Shown piece by piece: positions 1 through 9,787 of a DNA stretch of 64,000 bases (position 1 is its first letter; each line of letters starts with the position of its first letter). A program made the position numbers and the translations under genes. The stretch is from Propionicimonas paludicola. Lineage in GTDB: Bacteria; Actinomycetota; Actinomycetes; Propionibacteriales; Propionibacteriaceae. The DNA is taken from positions 2,356,001-2,420,000 of the forward strand of contig NZ_PDJC01000001.1 in the NCBI RefSeq assembly GCF_002563675.1, in the 5' to 3' direction. The notes below the pieces were generated by a model. The model was not told where the DNA came from, searched no databases, and saw only the letters and a list, made by a program, of their open reading frames with translations.

Positions 1-93
1 CGGCTGGCGATCCGCACCGAAGCCCAGCTGGACGGCACGACGCCGGCCGGCGTGCTGCAGAACGTGCTGGCCTCGCTGCCGGTGCCGCGCTGA
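1..93 (+). CDS. MoxR-family AAA+ ATPase, C-terminal 30 residues (partial)
   Basis: The window opens inside a reading frame that ends at TGA 91-93. The tail (ending ASLPVPR) has the look of the lid-domain end of MoxR ATPases. The next gene encodes a DUF58 protein, the usual partner of MoxR, and a MoxR-DUF58-SpoIIM-RDD order is known from mycobacteria. MoxR ATPases are thought to act as chaperones that help assemble or activate partner complexes. The identification rests mainly on context because only 30 residues are visible. Confidence 0.7.
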   Translation, partial: RLAIRTEAQLDGTTPAGVLQNVLASLPVPR

Positions 94-103
94 GCGAGGG
101 CCG

Positions 104-1411
104 ATGACAATCTCGGGACGGGTCCCGCTGCTGCTCCTGGTCGGAATCATCCCCGTGGTGGTCTGGCCGGTGCCGCTGGCGGTGCTCGGCTGGGCGCTCC
201 TGGTCGCCGGGCTGACCGGGCTCGACCTGGCGCTGGCGCTCGCCCCGCAACGACTGCTTGTGAGCCGCGACCTGCCGGCCAGCGTCCGGCTCAGTCAGCC
301 GGCCATCTCCCGACTGACCGTGACCAACGCGGCGTCGCGGACGGCCCGGTTCCAGCTGCGCGACGCCTGGCCACCCAGCACCCAGCCGGCCGCCGAGCGT
401 CCGCGACTGGTGTTGCAGGGCGGCGAATCACTGCGCCAGAGCACTCGGCTGCTGCCGACCCGGCGCGGCGACGTGGCCGCCGGCGGCGTGACCGTCCGCT
501 CCTTCGGCCCGCTGGGCCTGGCCGCCCGGCAGCGGACCATCGAGCTTCCCGGCGTGCTGCGAGTGCTCCCCGAGTTCCGCTCGCGCAGCCAGCTGCCCTA
601 CCGGCTGGCCCGGCTCCGCGAACTGGACGGGCAGGCGTCGGTGCATGTGCGTGGCCAGGGCACCGAGTTCGATTCACTGCGTGAGTACGCGTTGGGCGAC
701 GACGTCCGCTCGATCGACTGGCGGGCCTCAGCCCGGGCCACCAAGACCATGGTGCGCACCTGGCGTCCGGAGCGGGACCGGCACATCCTGATCGTCCTGG
801 ACACCTCGCGGTGGGCGGCCGGACGGCTGTCCGGCGGCACCGGCAGCGACCAGACCCGGCTCGAGGCCGGCATCGAGACCTGCCTGCTGATGGCCGCCCT
901 CGGGGCCGCCTCCGGCGATCGGATGAGCCTGCTGGTGGCCGATCAGGAGGTGCGGCTGCGACTGCCCGGCACCGGGCGGGGTTCGGTGCTGGCCTCCTTC
1001 GCCGACGGGCTCAGCCAGGTCGAGCCGGTCCTCGGCGAGCCGGATTGGACGCTGATCGCCGGGCAGGTGACCCAGCTGTGTCGGCAGCGCAGCCTGGTGA
1101 TCCTGGTCACCGGCCTCGATCCGGCGCTGTATGCCGACGGCGTCGGCACTGTGCTGGCCGGGCTCAGCCAGGCCCATCAGGTGTTGATCGCCCACGTCAC
1201 CGATCCGGGCACCACGGTCGGGGCCGCCGCCCCGCAGAATGCCACCCAGGCCTACGATGCGGCCGCCGGCAGCCGGCTCTGGCTGGGCACTCAGGCGCTG
1301 GCCCAGCGGGTCGGACGGCTGGGCGTAGATGTGGTCCAGGCCGGCCCGGACGCGCTGGCGCCGGCCGTCTGCGATCGCTATCTGGCCTTGAAGGCTGCCG
1401 GACGGCTGTAG
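104..1411 (+). CDS. DUF58 domain-containing membrane-anchored protein
   Basis: 435 aa. Two hydrophobic segments lie near the N-terminus (about residues 7-48), followed by a soluble region. The DUF58 signature is at about residues 190-230: YALGDDVRSIDWRASAR, then a run beginning HILIVLDTSR that starts a von Willebrand A-like fold. The ATG at 104 follows a GAGCGAGGG ribosome site and lies 10 bases after the MoxR stop, so the two are probably co-transcribed. DUF58 proteins work with MoxR ATPases, but their biochemical role is unsettled. The gene converges on the SpoIIM-like gene with only four bases between the stops. Confidence 0.85.
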   Translation: MTISGRVPLLLLVGIIPVVVWPVPLAVLGWALLVAGLTGLDLALALAPQRLLVSRDLPASVRLSQPAISRLTVTNAASRTARFQLRDAWPPSTQPAAERPRLVLQGGESLRQSTRLLPTRRGDVAAGGVTVRSFGPLGLAARQRTIELPGVLRVLPEFRSRSQLPYRLARLRELDGQASVHVRGQGTEFDSLREYALGDDVRSIDWRASARATKTMVRTWRPERDRHILIVLDTSRWAAGRLSGGTGSDQTRLEAGIETCLLMAALGAASGDRMSLLVADQEVRLRLPGTGRGSVLASFADGLSQVEPVLGEPDWTLIAGQVTQLCRQRSLVILVTGLDPALYADGVGTVLAGLSQAHQVLIAHVTDPGTTVGAAAPQNATQAYDAAAGSRLWLGTQALAQRVGRLGVDVVQAGPDALAPAVCDRYLALKAAGRL

Positions 1412-1415
1412 CGAA

Positions 1416-2411
1416 TCAGCCGGCCACAGGGATCAGGCTGGCCTGCTCCTCGGCGTTCAGCCCCGGGTCGGTGCCGATCCGCACGGCCCGTCGGCCCAGG
1501 CCGAAGACGACAACCCAGAAGCCTACAAAGGCCAGTCCGCCGATCCCGATCTTCAACCATGGATCCAGCTGGGAGCCGGTGACGAAGCCTTCGATCAGAC
1601 CGCTGATGAACAAGGCGATGGTGAGGGCGACCACCACCACGATGGTGGTGCGGCCCTCCTCGGCCAGACTCTGTCGCCGGGTCCGGTGTCCGGGGACCAG
1701 CCAGGCCCAGGCCAGCCGCATCCCGGCCGCGCCGGCCACGAACACACAGCTGAGCTCCAACAGGCCGTGCGGCAGGATCAGCGACCAGAACACCCAGTCG
1801 GCATTCTGCACGTGCATCACCGCACCCATCACCCCTACGTTGAGCGCATTGTCGAACATGACCTTGGCCGGATAGATGCCGGTGATCCCGGTGGCCACGC
1901 ACAGTGCCGCCACGAAGGCGTTGTTCGTCCACACCATCGCGGAGAAGCTCGCGCTGGGGTACTCCGAGTAGTAGGACGCGAAGGCGCTCTCGGCGATCTC
2001 CCGCTGTTCGGTCGGTGGCACCACCGAGGCGAGCAGCGCCGGGTGCGAGGCCGTCCACCAGCCTGCGCTGACCGCGACCAGCACACCCAGCACTGCGGTG
2101 ATCACCGACCACCAGCGCACCCGGTACAGCGCGGCCGGGATCGTCCGAGTGAAGAAGCTGAGCACCTGCGACCAGGTCAGATCGTGCGGGCTGGCGATCC
2201 GGGAGCGGGCCTTGACCAGGATTACCGAGAGCCGCGAGACCAGTTCGGGATCGGGCGCGTTGGTGCGCAGCAGCGAGAGATGGGTGGCGCCCTGCCGGTA
2301 GAGCCGGACGAGTTCGTCCGCCTGGGCCCCGGTCAGCCGACGTGTGCCCGCGAGTTGCTCCAGGCGCTGCCAGCCGCCGGCTCGGGCGCTGGCGAACACG
2401 TCGATGTCCAC
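1416..2411 (-). CDS. SpoIIM-family (DUF95) integral membrane protein
   Basis: 331 aa. A soluble N-terminal part of about 95 residues (starting MDIDVFASARAGGW) is followed by about six hydrophobic segments (roughly 98-122, 160-200, 212-245, 265-290, 300-325). This layout is typical of the stage II sporulation protein M superfamily. Actinobacteria that do not sporulate keep this gene beside RDD, MoxR and DUF58 genes, and the same divergent/convergent arrangement is seen here. A role in cell-envelope organisation is often suggested but not shown. Its start is divergent from the RDD gene, with 69 bases between them. Confidence 0.85.
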   Translation of the reverse strand: MDIDVFASARAGGWQRLEQLAGTRRLTGAQADELVRLYRQGATHLSLLRTNAPDPELVSRLSVILVKARSRIASPHDLTWSQVLSFFTRTIPAALYRVRWWSVITAVLGVLVAVSAGWWTASHPALLASVVPPTEQREIAESAFASYYSEYPSASFSAMVWTNNAFVAALCVATGITGIYPAKVMFDNALNVGVMGAVMHVQNADWVFWSLILPHGLLELSCVFVAGAAGMRLAWAWLVPGHRTRRQSLAEEGRTTIVVVVALTIALFISGLIEGFVTGSQLDPWLKIGIGGLAFVGFWVVVFGLGRRAVRIGTDPGLNAEEQASLIPVAG

Positions 2412-2480
2412 GTCGGCAGCCTAGCCGCCATCGGCCCGAGAAACCGGCGCAATGGACCCGATCGCCGCTAGCCTCGTCCC

Positions 2481-3302
2481 GTGCCCGACGAAATCCTCAC
2501 TGGTGAGGGCGTCGCCCTGCAGATCAGCCCGGCATCGGTGCTGGCCAGGGCGGCTGCCTGGCTGATCGACGCGGTCGCCACCGCGGGCGTGATCCTGGTC
2601 ACGTTCATCTTCGTGCCACTGCTGTGGGAGCTGTCCGACTTCGATTCCGCAGCGCTCCGGGCGATCCTCTACGTGGCCATCGTGGTGCTGTTCATCGGGG
2701 TGCCGATCACGGTCGAGACGCTGAGCCGCGGACGCTCCTTGGGCAAGCTGGCCCTGGGTCTGCAGATCGTCCGCGACGACGGCGGGCCGGTGCGGCTGCG
2801 GCACGCCTCGGTGCGCGCCCTGGTCGGCTTCTTCGAGTTGTGGATGCTGTTCGGCGGACTGGCCTTCCTGGTCTCGATGCTGAACGACCGCGGCAAGCGG
2901 GTCGGCGACTACCTGGCCGGCACCTACGCGATCCGGGTGCGGAGCACGGCAGATGCCAGGCCGCCGCTGTACCTGCCGGCGGAGCTGGCCGGATGGGCGG
3001 CACTGACCGACCTGCGTCCGCTGCCCAGCGGGCTGGCGCTGCGGGCCCGACAGTTCCTCAGCCGAGCACCGCGGTTCCCACCGACGATCCGGCACCGGCT
3101 CGGGCTGCGGCTGGCCGCCCAGCTGGAACTCTTCGTCTCGCCGGCTCCGCCGTGGGGCACCTACCCTGAGCCGTTCATCGCCGCAGTCCTGTACGAGCAC
3201 CGGCGGCGTGAGCAGCTCGCCCAGGACCGGCTCAACCAACGACTGACAGCTCAACTCAGCGGGATCAACACCTTGCCGTACTCGATCGACGATCCGTCCT
3301 AA
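2481..3302 (+). CDS. RDD family membrane protein
   Basis: 273 aa. The RDD domain occupies about residues 15-155, with three hydrophobic segments (about 22-50, 60-82, 110-135). The family's charged motif is represented by AAWLIDAV near the start of the first helix. The C-terminal 110 residues are soluble and rich in Arg and Leu. RDD proteins are membrane proteins of unknown or transport-related function. The gene is divergent from the SpoIIM-like gene, as in mycobacteria, where RDD, SpoIIM, DUF58 and MoxR form one neighbourhood. Confidence 0.85.
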   Translation: MPDEILTGEGVALQISPASVLARAAAWLIDAVATAGVILVTFIFVPLLWELSDFDSAALRAILYVAIVVLFIGVPITVETLSRGRSLGKLALGLQIVRDDGGPVRLRHASVRALVGFFELWMLFGGLAFLVSMLNDRGKRVGDYLAGTYAIRVRSTADARPPLYLPAELAGWAALTDLRPLPSGLALRARQFLSRAPRFPPTIRHRLGLRLAAQLELFVSPAPPWGTYPEPFIAAVLYEHRRREQLAQDRLNQRLTAQLSGINTLPYSIDDPS

Positions 3303-3313
3303 GCCTCGGTTTT

Positions 3314-3343
3314 TTGCAGTCCTGCAAAGTTGCAGTACTGTAA
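3314..3343 (+). promoter_or_regulatory. Two tandem palindromic operators before the efflux gene, probably bound by the downstream TetR
   Basis: TTGCAGTCCTGCAA (3314-3327) has perfect 6-bp arms, and TTGCAGTACTGTAA (3330-3343) has one arm mismatch. The centres are 16 bp apart. A weaker palindrome, CTGCA-CGA-TGCAG, follows at 3354-3366. A possible -35 (TTGCAG, 3314) and -10 (TACTGT, 3336) fall inside the two sites, so a bound repressor would block the polymerase. Assignment to the TetR gene at 5991 is inference from operon structure. Confidence 0.6.
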
Positions 3344-3394
3344 TCCTGCGCCGCTGCACGATGCAGTGGCGTTGTTCGTTGATTGAGGCTCTGA

Positions 3395-5998
3395 ATGACC
3401 GCTGTCGCAACCCGCCCCGAAGCCGAGGCGACCCAGCCGCTGATGAATCACCGGCAGATCCTGTTCGTCGTGTACGGCCTGATGGCCGGCATGTTCCTGT
3501 CCTCGCTGGACCAGACAATCGTCGGTACGGCGATCCGAACCATCGGCGACGACCTGCACGGACTGGACCAGCAGGCCTGGGTGACCACCGCCTACATGAT
3601 CGCGGCCACGGTCACCACGCCGCTGTACGGCAAGCTCTCCGACCTGTTCGGACGCCGTCCGCTGTTCATCATCTCGATCTCGATCTTCGTGCTCGGCTCG
3701 CTGCTGTCCAGCTTCGCCACCTCGATGCTGATGCTGGCCGCCTTCCGCGGCTTCCAGGGTCTGGGCGCCGGCGGCTTGATGGCGCTGCCGCTGGCCATCA
3801 TGGGCGACATCATGGCGCCGCGAGAGCGGGCCAAGTACCAGGGCTACTTCATGGCCACCTTCGGGGTGGCCTCGGTGGTCGGCCCGCTGATCGGCGGCGT
3901 CTTCGCCGGCACCGACCAGATCGCCTGGATCTCCGGCTGGCGCTGGGTCTTCCTGGTGAACGTCCCGGTCGGCATCCTGGCCCTGGCCATCGTGATCGCC
4001 TTCCTGCACCTGCCGCACATCCCGCACGCCCGTCCCCGCGTGGACTGGTGGGGCGCCACCTTGGTGGTCGGCACCCTGGTACCGCTGCTGCTGATCGCCG
4101 AGCAGGGCCGTGAGTGGGGCTGGACGTCCCCGGCCGCCATCGCCTGCTACGCCCTCGGCGCGGCCGGCGCGGTGGGCTTCCTGCTGGTTGAGCGGGCGAT
4201 GGGCACCGACGCGATCATCCCGTTGCACCTGTTCGACTCCAAGGCGTTCTCGATGACCATCGTGCTGAGCGTGCTGGTCGGCTTCGGGATGTTCGGCGCC
4301 ATGATGACCATCCCGCTGTATCTGCAGATCGTGAACGGCCTGACTCCGACCCAGTCCGGCCTGGCCACCTTGCCGATGATGGCCGGCGTGATGATCGCCT
4401 CGATCGGCACCGGCCAGCTGATCGGACGCACCGGTCGGTACCGGATCTTCCCGATCACCGGCACCGCCACCACCGCTCTGGGCTTCGTGATCCTGACCCA
4501 GATCACGCCGGATCGTCCGTCCTGGTACATGATGATCGCGATGTTCGTCATCGGCGCCGGCCTCGGCCAGTTGATGCAGACCCTCACCTTGGCCGCCCAG
4601 GCCTCGGCCCCGGCCCGCGACATCGGTGTCTCCACCAGCTCGGCGGCCTTCTTCCGGCAGATCGGCGGCACCCTGGGCACCGCGGTGCTGCTGTCGGTGC
4701 TGTTCACGGTGCTGCCGACCAACATCACCAACTCGCTGACCGATCGGGCCACCCTGACCAATGCCCTGGACGCCGCCCTGGACCCGGCCGTTGCCACGGC
4801 GCCGGCCAACACCAAGGTGATCGACAAGATGTGGGCGCCGATCCTGGACAAGATCCACACCCAGCTGGACGACAGCATGGACACCGCGACCACGCAGGTG
4901 AAGGACGCCGTCGAGCAGAAGCTGCGCGAGAAGGTGTCCGAGGCTGCACACAGCAAGTCGGCGCAAGGGGCCGGCAAGCTGGCCGACGGTGTGGACGCGC
5001 TCAGCTCCGGCCTCGGCAAGCTTGCCGACGGAACCCAGGCCTATGTCGACGGGGTCGGCAAGATCTCGGCCGGGGTGAACAAGCTCAGCGCCGGCAGCAC
5101 CAAGCTGGCCGCCGGCCTCAGCCAGGTCAGTGACGGCGAGCAGAAGATCGCCGGGCTGGCCAGCTACACCAGCGCCGGCTACGCCGATGCCAAGGCGGAC
5201 CTGAACCGGCTGTCCGATGATGTGGACGCTTGCAACGGCGGCGACAACGCGGCCTGCGCGAAGCTGTCTGCCGACCGGGACGCCCTGGCAACGGCGCTCA
5301 GCACGCTGGGCGATCGCGTGCACGGTTTGGACGGTGCCCTGAACGGCAGTGCCGATCATCCCGGGCTGGCCGCCGGCCTGGGCGGTCTGTCCGCCGGGAT
5401 GAACAAGCTGGCCGCCGGCACCAGCGCGCTGGCCGACGGCGTCGGGATGGCTGCTGACAAGGGCAGCCTGCTCAGCACCGGAGCCAGCGGAGCGGCCGAC
5501 GGCGCCAGCAAGGTCGGCGGCGGCGTCCGCAAGCTCTCCAAGATCGAGAAGGTGATCGACGACAAGGTCGCCGAGCTGCTCCCCGAGGCCCAGGACAAGG
5601 CCCTGCAGAAGGTCGCCGCAGAACGGCACCTGAGCGTGGTCGACCACAAGCTCACCATCGACTTCGCCGATCCGGTACAGCGCCGGGCGATCGTCGACGA
5701 GCTGGTTCCGAAGATGGTCGACGCGATCAACTCCGGCAACAACGACTCGGTGAAGACCGACACCGACGCCAGCGATACGTCCTTCGTGAACGGGGCCGAT
5801 CGGCGGCTGACCACGCCCTTCCTGAACGGCTTCAACGACTCCGTGGTGACCATCTACTGGGTGGGTCTTGCCGTGATGCTGACCGCCTTCGTGCTTACCT
5901 GGCTCTTCAAGGTGCCGCCGCTGCGCAACCGGTCGGCCCTGGAGGAGAAGTCGGCTGCCGCCGAAGCCGCGGCCGGATCGGAGCCGGACAATGATTGA
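3395..5998 (+). CDS. DHA2-family (EmrB/QacA-type) MFS drug-efflux transporter with a large extracytoplasmic insert
   Basis: 867 aa, against about 450-550 for a normal 14-helix DHA2 pump. Residues 20-443 hold thirteen predicted helices with family motifs: [12 protein letters not shown] in helix 1, [12 protein letters not shown] after helix 2, and a motif C-like [11 protein letters not shown]. Residues 445-810 are a soluble insert before the last helix (about 816-838). Within it, residues 525-590 and 657-712 are glycine/leucine repeats of the KLAxG type resembling YhgE/Pip-type extracellular repeats. The ATG at 3395 has GAGG upstream. The gene overlaps the TetR gene by 8 bases, so regulator and pump are translationally linked. 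Substrate unknown. Confidence 0.9.
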   Translation: MTAVATRPEAEATQPLMNHRQILFVVYGLMAGMFLSSLDQTIVGTAIRTIGDDLHGLDQQAWVTTAYMIAATVTTPLYGKLSDLFGRRPLFIISISIFVLGSLLSSFATSMLMLAAFRGFQGLGAGGLMALPLAIMGDIMAPRERAKYQGYFMATFGVASVVGPLIGGVFAGTDQIAWISGWRWVFLVNVPVGILALAIVIAFLHLPHIPHARPRVDWWGATLVVGTLVPLLLIAEQGREWGWTSPAAIACYALGAAGAVGFLLVERAMGTDAIIPLHLFDSKAFSMTIVLSVLVGFGMFGAMMTIPLYLQIVNGLTPTQSGLATLPMMAGVMIASIGTGQLIGRTGRYRIFPITGTATTALGFVILTQITPDRPSWYMMIAMFVIGAGLGQLMQTLTLAAQASAPARDIGVSTSSAAFFRQIGGTLGTAVLLSVLFTVLPTNITNSLTDRATLTNALDAALDPAVATAPANTKVIDKMWAPILDKIHTQLDDSMDTATTQVKDAVEQKLREKVSEAAHSKSAQGAGKLADGVDALSSGLGKLADGTQAYVDGVGKISAGVNKLSAGSTKLAAGLSQVSDGEQKIAGLASYTSAGYADAKADLNRLSDDVDACNGGDNAACAKLSADRDALATALSTLGDRVHGLDGALNGSADHPGLAAGLGGLSAGMNKLAAGTSALADGVGMAADKGSLLSTGASGAADGASKVGGGVRKLSKIEKVIDDKVAELLPEAQDKALQKVAAERHLSVVDHKLTIDFADPVQRRAIVDELVPKMVDAINSGNNDSVKTDTDASDTSFVNGADRRLTTPFLNGFNDSVVTIYWVGLAVMLTAFVLTWLFKVPPLRNRSALEEKSAAAEAAAGSEPDND

Positions 5999-6593
5999 CC
6001 CGAACAGCCCCCGAGGGCAGCGGCTGGATTCGCTGCGCGAGCGCAAGAAGCTGGCCACCCGGATCGCCATCCACGAGGTGGCGCTGCGGCTGGTCGACGA
6101 GCGCGGCCCGGAAGGGGTCACCGTCGAGGAGATCTGCGCCGAGGTCGGCGTCTCGCCACGGACCTTCTTCAACTACTACCCAACCAAGCTGGCCGCAGCC
6201 TTCGACCTGACCGAGTCACAGATCAGCGAGGAGGTCCGCGAGTGCTTCCTGGCCGGGACCGGCAGTCTGGTGGACGACCTGTGCGAGCTGGTCGCCGCCA
6301 GCGTGGACGTCCCTCGGGACTACCCACGGGTGAAGGTGCTGCTCAAGGACTACTCCGAGCTGGCGCTGAGTTTCTGGCAGCAGATGAACCTGCGTCGCCG
6401 CCCGGTGATCGAGCTGGCCAAGCATCGGGCCGCCGACGACGAAACCGCCACCAACGCCTTCGCCGTGGTGATGGTGGCCATGATGGCCATCATGCGCCGC
6501 CCAGGTGCCTCTGACATCGAAACTCTCGCCGCCCGGCTGAAGGCCGAGGTCCGCGGCCTGGCCGCATTGATCCGCGAAGGCGACGCCGACTAG
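5991..6593 (+). CDS. TetR/AcrR family transcriptional regulator
   Basis: 200 aa. The N-terminal helix-turn-helix spans about residues 20-65 ([20 protein letters not shown], characteristic of TetR proteins), followed by a divergent ligand-binding region. Its start lies inside the last codons of the efflux gene (8-base overlap), so it probably represses the operon until a pump substrate binds. The paired palindromes at 3314-3343 are the likely target. The stop overlaps the stop of the opposite amidase gene in a CTAG tetramer at 6590-6593. Confidence 0.9.
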   Translation: MIDPNSPRGQRLDSLRERKKLATRIAIHEVALRLVDERGPEGVTVEEICAEVGVSPRTFFNYYPTKLAAAFDLTESQISEEVRECFLAGTGSLVDDLCELVAASVDVPRDYPRVKVLLKDYSELALSFWQQMNLRRRPVIELAKHRAADDETATNAFAVVMVAMMAIMRRPGASDIETLAARLKAEVRGLAALIREGDAD

Positions 6594-7972
6594 CTCAGCG
6601 GCGGACGCTCCTGCGCCCACGGACGGACCCGCTCCAGCTGGGCCGAGACCTGGATCAGGGTCGGTTCGCCATTGGGCGCTCCGACCAGCTGGACGCTCAG
6701 TGGCAGCCCATCGGAGCTGAAACCGGACGGGATGGCCGCAGCCGGGTTGCCCAGCACGTTCCAGATCGAGGTGAAGCCCGAGGTGGCGGTCGCCTTGCTG
6801 GTGGCGGCCAGTGCCCCGCGTCCGTCCAACTGGCCGACCGGGACCGCCGGGGACGGCGTGGTCGGCATCAGCAGCAGATCGTGGTCACCGAAGTAGGCCG
6901 CAGCAAAGGCGGCCCCGGCCGCCTGTCCGTCCCGCTCGGCCTTGCCGGCCAGCCCGCGCAGCGGCGCGGTGAGTCGCATCAGGGTCCGGGTGCGCCGCTC
7001 CAGGAGCTCCGGATACTCGGCCCGGGCCGCCTCCTCGGCCACCCCGGCGGCGGTCTGCGCCATGAAGGTCAGACTCACGTTCGGGAACTTCGGGTCCACC
7101 GGTTCGACCAGGTGCCCGAGCTCGGCCAGGGCGTCCGCGGTATCGAGCAGGGCCTTGGTGGTCTCGGCATCGGCGGACGCTCCGGCGAACTTCGTCAAGT
7201 AGCCGATCCGGAGTCGTCCGGGCTCGCGCCGGTAGGCCTCGGTGAGGCTGATCGGCAGCGGTCCGGCCCGCCAGGTGTCGATCGGGGTGGAGCCGGTGAT
7301 GGCGTCATAGATCAGCGCGCTGTCCTCGACGGTCCTGGTCAGCGGGCCGATCACGCCCAGTGAGCGCCACAGATGCGCGTTCGGGGCGGCACTGGTCCGG
7401 CCGCGCTGACACTTCAGCCCATAGAGCCCGCACCACGATGACGGCAGCCGGATCGAGCCGCCCCCATCGCCGCCGATCGCGGCTGCCACCATCCCGGACG
7501 CCACCGCGGCCGCCGAGCCGCCGGACGATCCGGCGGTTGACCGCATCGGGTTCCACGGGTTGCGGGTGTAGCCGTTGGCGCTGGTCTCGGTCCACGGCCA
7601 GATCCCGAACTCGGGCATCCGGGTCTTGCCGACGATCACCGCGCCGGCCTCGCGCAGCCGGCGGACCACCTCGCTGTCGGCCGCCGCCGGCGTCCGGAAC
7701 GCTGCTCCGCCGTAGGCCGTGGGCAGGCCGGCCACGTCGTTCTCGTCCTTGATCGCGATCGGCACCCCGTGCAGCGGTCCGCGCTGTGCAGCCGGAGTGG
7801 CGTCGCGCTGTGCAGCCTCGGCCCGGGCCCGTTCGTCCAGCACGGCCACGAAGGCGTTCAGCTGGTGATCCAGCCGCTGAATCTGGGCCAAAGACTCCTC
7901 GACCAGCTCTGCGGACGTCACCTGACCGGAGGCGATCCGACGGGCCTGCTCTGCGAACGACACGAACTCCAT
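6590..7972 (-). CDS. Amidase (amidase-signature family)
   Basis: 460 aa from the chosen ATG at 7972. A start further upstream would run into the preceding hydrolase gene. The Ser-Ser-Lys catalytic machinery is visible: the Lys in [10 protein letters not shown], the Gly/Ser-rich signature [16 protein letters not shown], and [16 protein letters not shown] holding the cis-Ser and nucleophile. Such enzymes hydrolyse amides or are GatA relatives. No gatB or gatC is nearby, so a catabolic or detoxifying amidase is more likely. Substrate cannot be read from sequence. Confidence 0.88.
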   Translation of the reverse strand: MEFVSFAEQARRIASGQVTSAELVEESLAQIQRLDHQLNAFVAVLDERARAEAAQRDATPAAQRGPLHGVPIAIKDENDVAGLPTAYGGAAFRTPAAADSEVVRRLREAGAVIVGKTRMPEFGIWPWTETSANGYTRNPWNPMRSTAGSSGGSAAAVASGMVAAAIGGDGGGSIRLPSSWCGLYGLKCQRGRTSAAPNAHLWRSLGVIGPLTRTVEDSALIYDAITGSTPIDTWRAGPLPISLTEAYRREPGRLRIGYLTKFAGASADAETTKALLDTADALAELGHLVEPVDPKFPNVSLTFMAQTAAGVAEEAARAEYPELLERRTRTLMRLTAPLRGLAGKAERDGQAAGAAFAAAYFGDHDLLLMPTTPSPAVPVGQLDGRGALAATSKATATSGFTSIWNVLGNPAAAIPSGFSSDGLPLSVQLVGAPNGEPTLIQVSAQLERVRPWAQERPPLS

Positions 7973-8024
7973 GCCCGCATCATGGGCCCTGTCGGGCCTG
8001 GTCAGCGCCGAAATCGCAGGACTG

Positions 8025-8861
8025 TCACAAGGTTGCGACAAAGGCATCGATCAGACCGACCAGCTGCTCCTCGGCCGTGGTCCGGGCCACCGTCGAGACC
8101 CCGTCGTCGGCCTGCGGCCCGTAGCGCCCGAAGAAGGCATGGACGGCACCGTCCAGCCGCACCTTCTTGGTGCCGGCCGGCAACCGCTTCAGGCCGTCAT
8201 CGAGTTTGGCCTTGTCGACCACCTTGTCGTTCTCAGCGTCGACCACCATGGCCTTCAGCCCAGGGATGTCGCTGAGGTCGTTGTCATCGGGCGGATAGGA
8301 CGCCAGCAGGACCAGCCCGGCGACCGGATGCGAGCCCCACTTGTCCTGGTCGGCCACGAACCGAGCAGCCATCGAACCACCGAGTGAATGGCCGATCAGC
8401 ACGACCTTCTTGCCGCGGCCATAGCTGGCCAGCATCGACTTGGCCCGGTCGGGCTGCAGCACCGGCAGATCGAACCAGAACTCGGGGATGATCGTGGTGC
8501 GGCCGGCGGCGGCTTCGCGGCGGGCCAGCCACTCGTAGGCCTGCGGCCGGACCAGACCACCGGGGTAGATCACCACCAAGACGTCCGACTCGGCCACTCC
8601 GGCCGGCGGTTCAACCAGCAGATAACGCCCGTCGTCAGTCTTCAGGCTGACCTTCGCCTTGGCGCTGGCGGCATTGGAGATCGCGTCCTGACCGGGGATC
8701 AGCGGCGGGCGGACCAGGATCGGCCAGCCCAGACCCAGCGCGAAGGACAGCGCGGCCACCAACACCAACAGCAGCCGGCGCGGCCACCGGCGCACCGGAC
8801 GCGCTTGGGCACCGCGAGTCGTCTGGGCACCGCGCCCCGAGGCGGTGCGGGGCCGAGCCAT
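8025..8861 (-). CDS. Membrane-anchored or secreted alpha/beta-hydrolase
   Basis: 278 aa from ATG 8861, which overlaps the ygfZ stop by one base (TGATG). A start 11 codons upstream is possible. An arginine-rich N-terminus is followed by one hydrophobic segment (about residues 25-50), suggesting a signal anchor. The hydrolase domain has the nucleophile elbow GHSLGGS and the oxyanion region VIYPGGLV. An Asp in MVVDAENDKV and a His in LDGAVHAFFG would complete the triad. It resembles Abhydrolase_5 (dienelactone hydrolase-like) esterases. Substrate unknown. Confidence 0.82.
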   Translation of the reverse strand: MARPRTASGRGAQTTRGAQARPVRRWPRRLLLVLVAALSFALGLGWPILVRPPLIPGQDAISNAASAKAKVSLKTDDGRYLLVEPPAGVAESDVLVVIYPGGLVRPQAYEWLARREAAAGRTTIIPEFWFDLPVLQPDRAKSMLASYGRGKKVVLIGHSLGGSMAARFVADQDKWGSHPVAGLVLLASYPPDDNDLSDIPGLKAMVVDAENDKVVDKAKLDDGLKRLPAGTKKVRLDGAVHAFFGRYGPQADDGVSTVARTTAEEQLVGLIDAFVATL

Positions 8862-9787
8862 CAGGCGCGGCCCAGGCCGGGCTGTGGACGCCAATGCAGG
8901 CCGGCGTCGGCGGAGACCAGCGGCTCCTGGGCGGCGGGGATCCCGGCCACCATCAGTTCGGTCTCGGGGTTCAGCTGCCGCTTGAGCAGGGCCAGCCCGA
9001 TCGGGCCAAGTTCGTAGTGCCGCTGCGAGCTGCCCATCCGGCCGACCACCTGGTCGCCGGCCAGCACGTCCGCGCCGACCGGGGGCAGGGTGTCGTCCGA
9101 GCCGTCCAGCAGCAGCCGGGTCAGCCGACGCGGCGGCCGGCCCAGGTTGTAGACCCGGGCCACCGTCTCCTGGCCCGGGTAGCAGCCCTTGCGCAGATGG
9201 ACGGCCGGGCCGAGCAGGTCGCCGTCGGGGTTGGCCAGCTCATTGGGGATGGTCCGCTCATCGGTGTCGACGAAGATGCGCGGGAGACCGGCCGCGATCC
9301 GCAGCGCGTCCATGGCCCAGGTGCCGGCCCGGACCGGACCGAGGGTGTCCTCCAGCCGTCCGGCCGGGATCACCTCCGGAGCCGCGCCGGGGGCCATGGC
9401 CAGCACAAAGCCGTCCGGCTCAGCCAGCTCGACTCGGGCCGCGAAGATCATCTTTCCTAGCCAGGCCAGGAGTTCCGGAAGACGTCCGGGCTCGGTGTGG
9501 CACCACAAGGTGGTGCCGTCGTCGATGGCGCCGAAGACGTGGGCCAGATGGCCCTGCGGGCTGAGGATGTAGGCCACGGTCGGCTGGCCAGGGGCCAGGT
9601 TCGCGAAGTCCTGGCTGGTGATGTCGTTCAGCCAGCGGAGCCGATCCGGGCCGCTGATCGTGAAGACCGGACGGTACGAGAGGTCGACCCCGGCTTGGCC
9701 GGCCGCCAGCAGCTTCTGCTCGCGGAACGGGTCGCCGTAGTGCCAGATGGCTCCGGCGTCGAGGCCCTCGGTGACCTGGACGCTCAC
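8861..9787 (-). CDS. ygfZ: YgfZ/GcvT-like folate-binding protein
   Basis: 308 aa from GTG 9787, which overlaps the nitrobindin stop (GTGA). The family signature KGCYPGQETVAR, with its conserved cysteine, is in the middle of the protein. YgfZ proteins bind tetrahydrofolate and support iron-sulfur enzymes such as MiaB. The N-terminal GcvT-like fold is indicated by ISGPDRLRWLNDITSQD. Coupling to a haem-binding nitrobindin and to a hydrolase suggests one operon of oxidative or nitrosative stress housekeeping, which is inference. Confidence 0.9.
   Translation of the reverse strand: MSVQVTEGLDAGAIWHYGDPFREQKLLAAGQAGVDLSYRPVFTISGPDRLRWLNDITSQDFANLAPGQPTVAYILSPQGHLAHVFGAIDDGTTLWCHTEPGRLPELLAWLGKMIFAARVELAEPDGFVLAMAPGAAPEVIPAGRLEDTLGPVRAGTWAMDALRIAAGLPRIFVDTDERTIPNELANPDGDLLGPAVHLRKGCYPGQETVARVYNLGRPPRRLTRLLLDGSDDTLPPVGADVLAGDQVVGRMGSSQRHYELGPIGLALLKRQLNPETELMVAGIPAAQEPLVSADAGLHWRPQPGLGRA

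Noticed and set aside
1378-2112. Open frame on the minus strand overlapping the SpoIIM-like gene in another frame
   Set aside because: Its composition is Arg/Gly/Pro-rich without hydrophobic pattern, while the SpoIIM frame has clear membrane helices.
3299-6172. 957-codon open frame on the minus strand opposite the MFS pump
   Set aside because: The plus-strand protein has clear MFS motifs. The minus frame is rich in Gly, Gln, His, Arg and Val with no domain pattern, as expected opposite a GC-rich gene.
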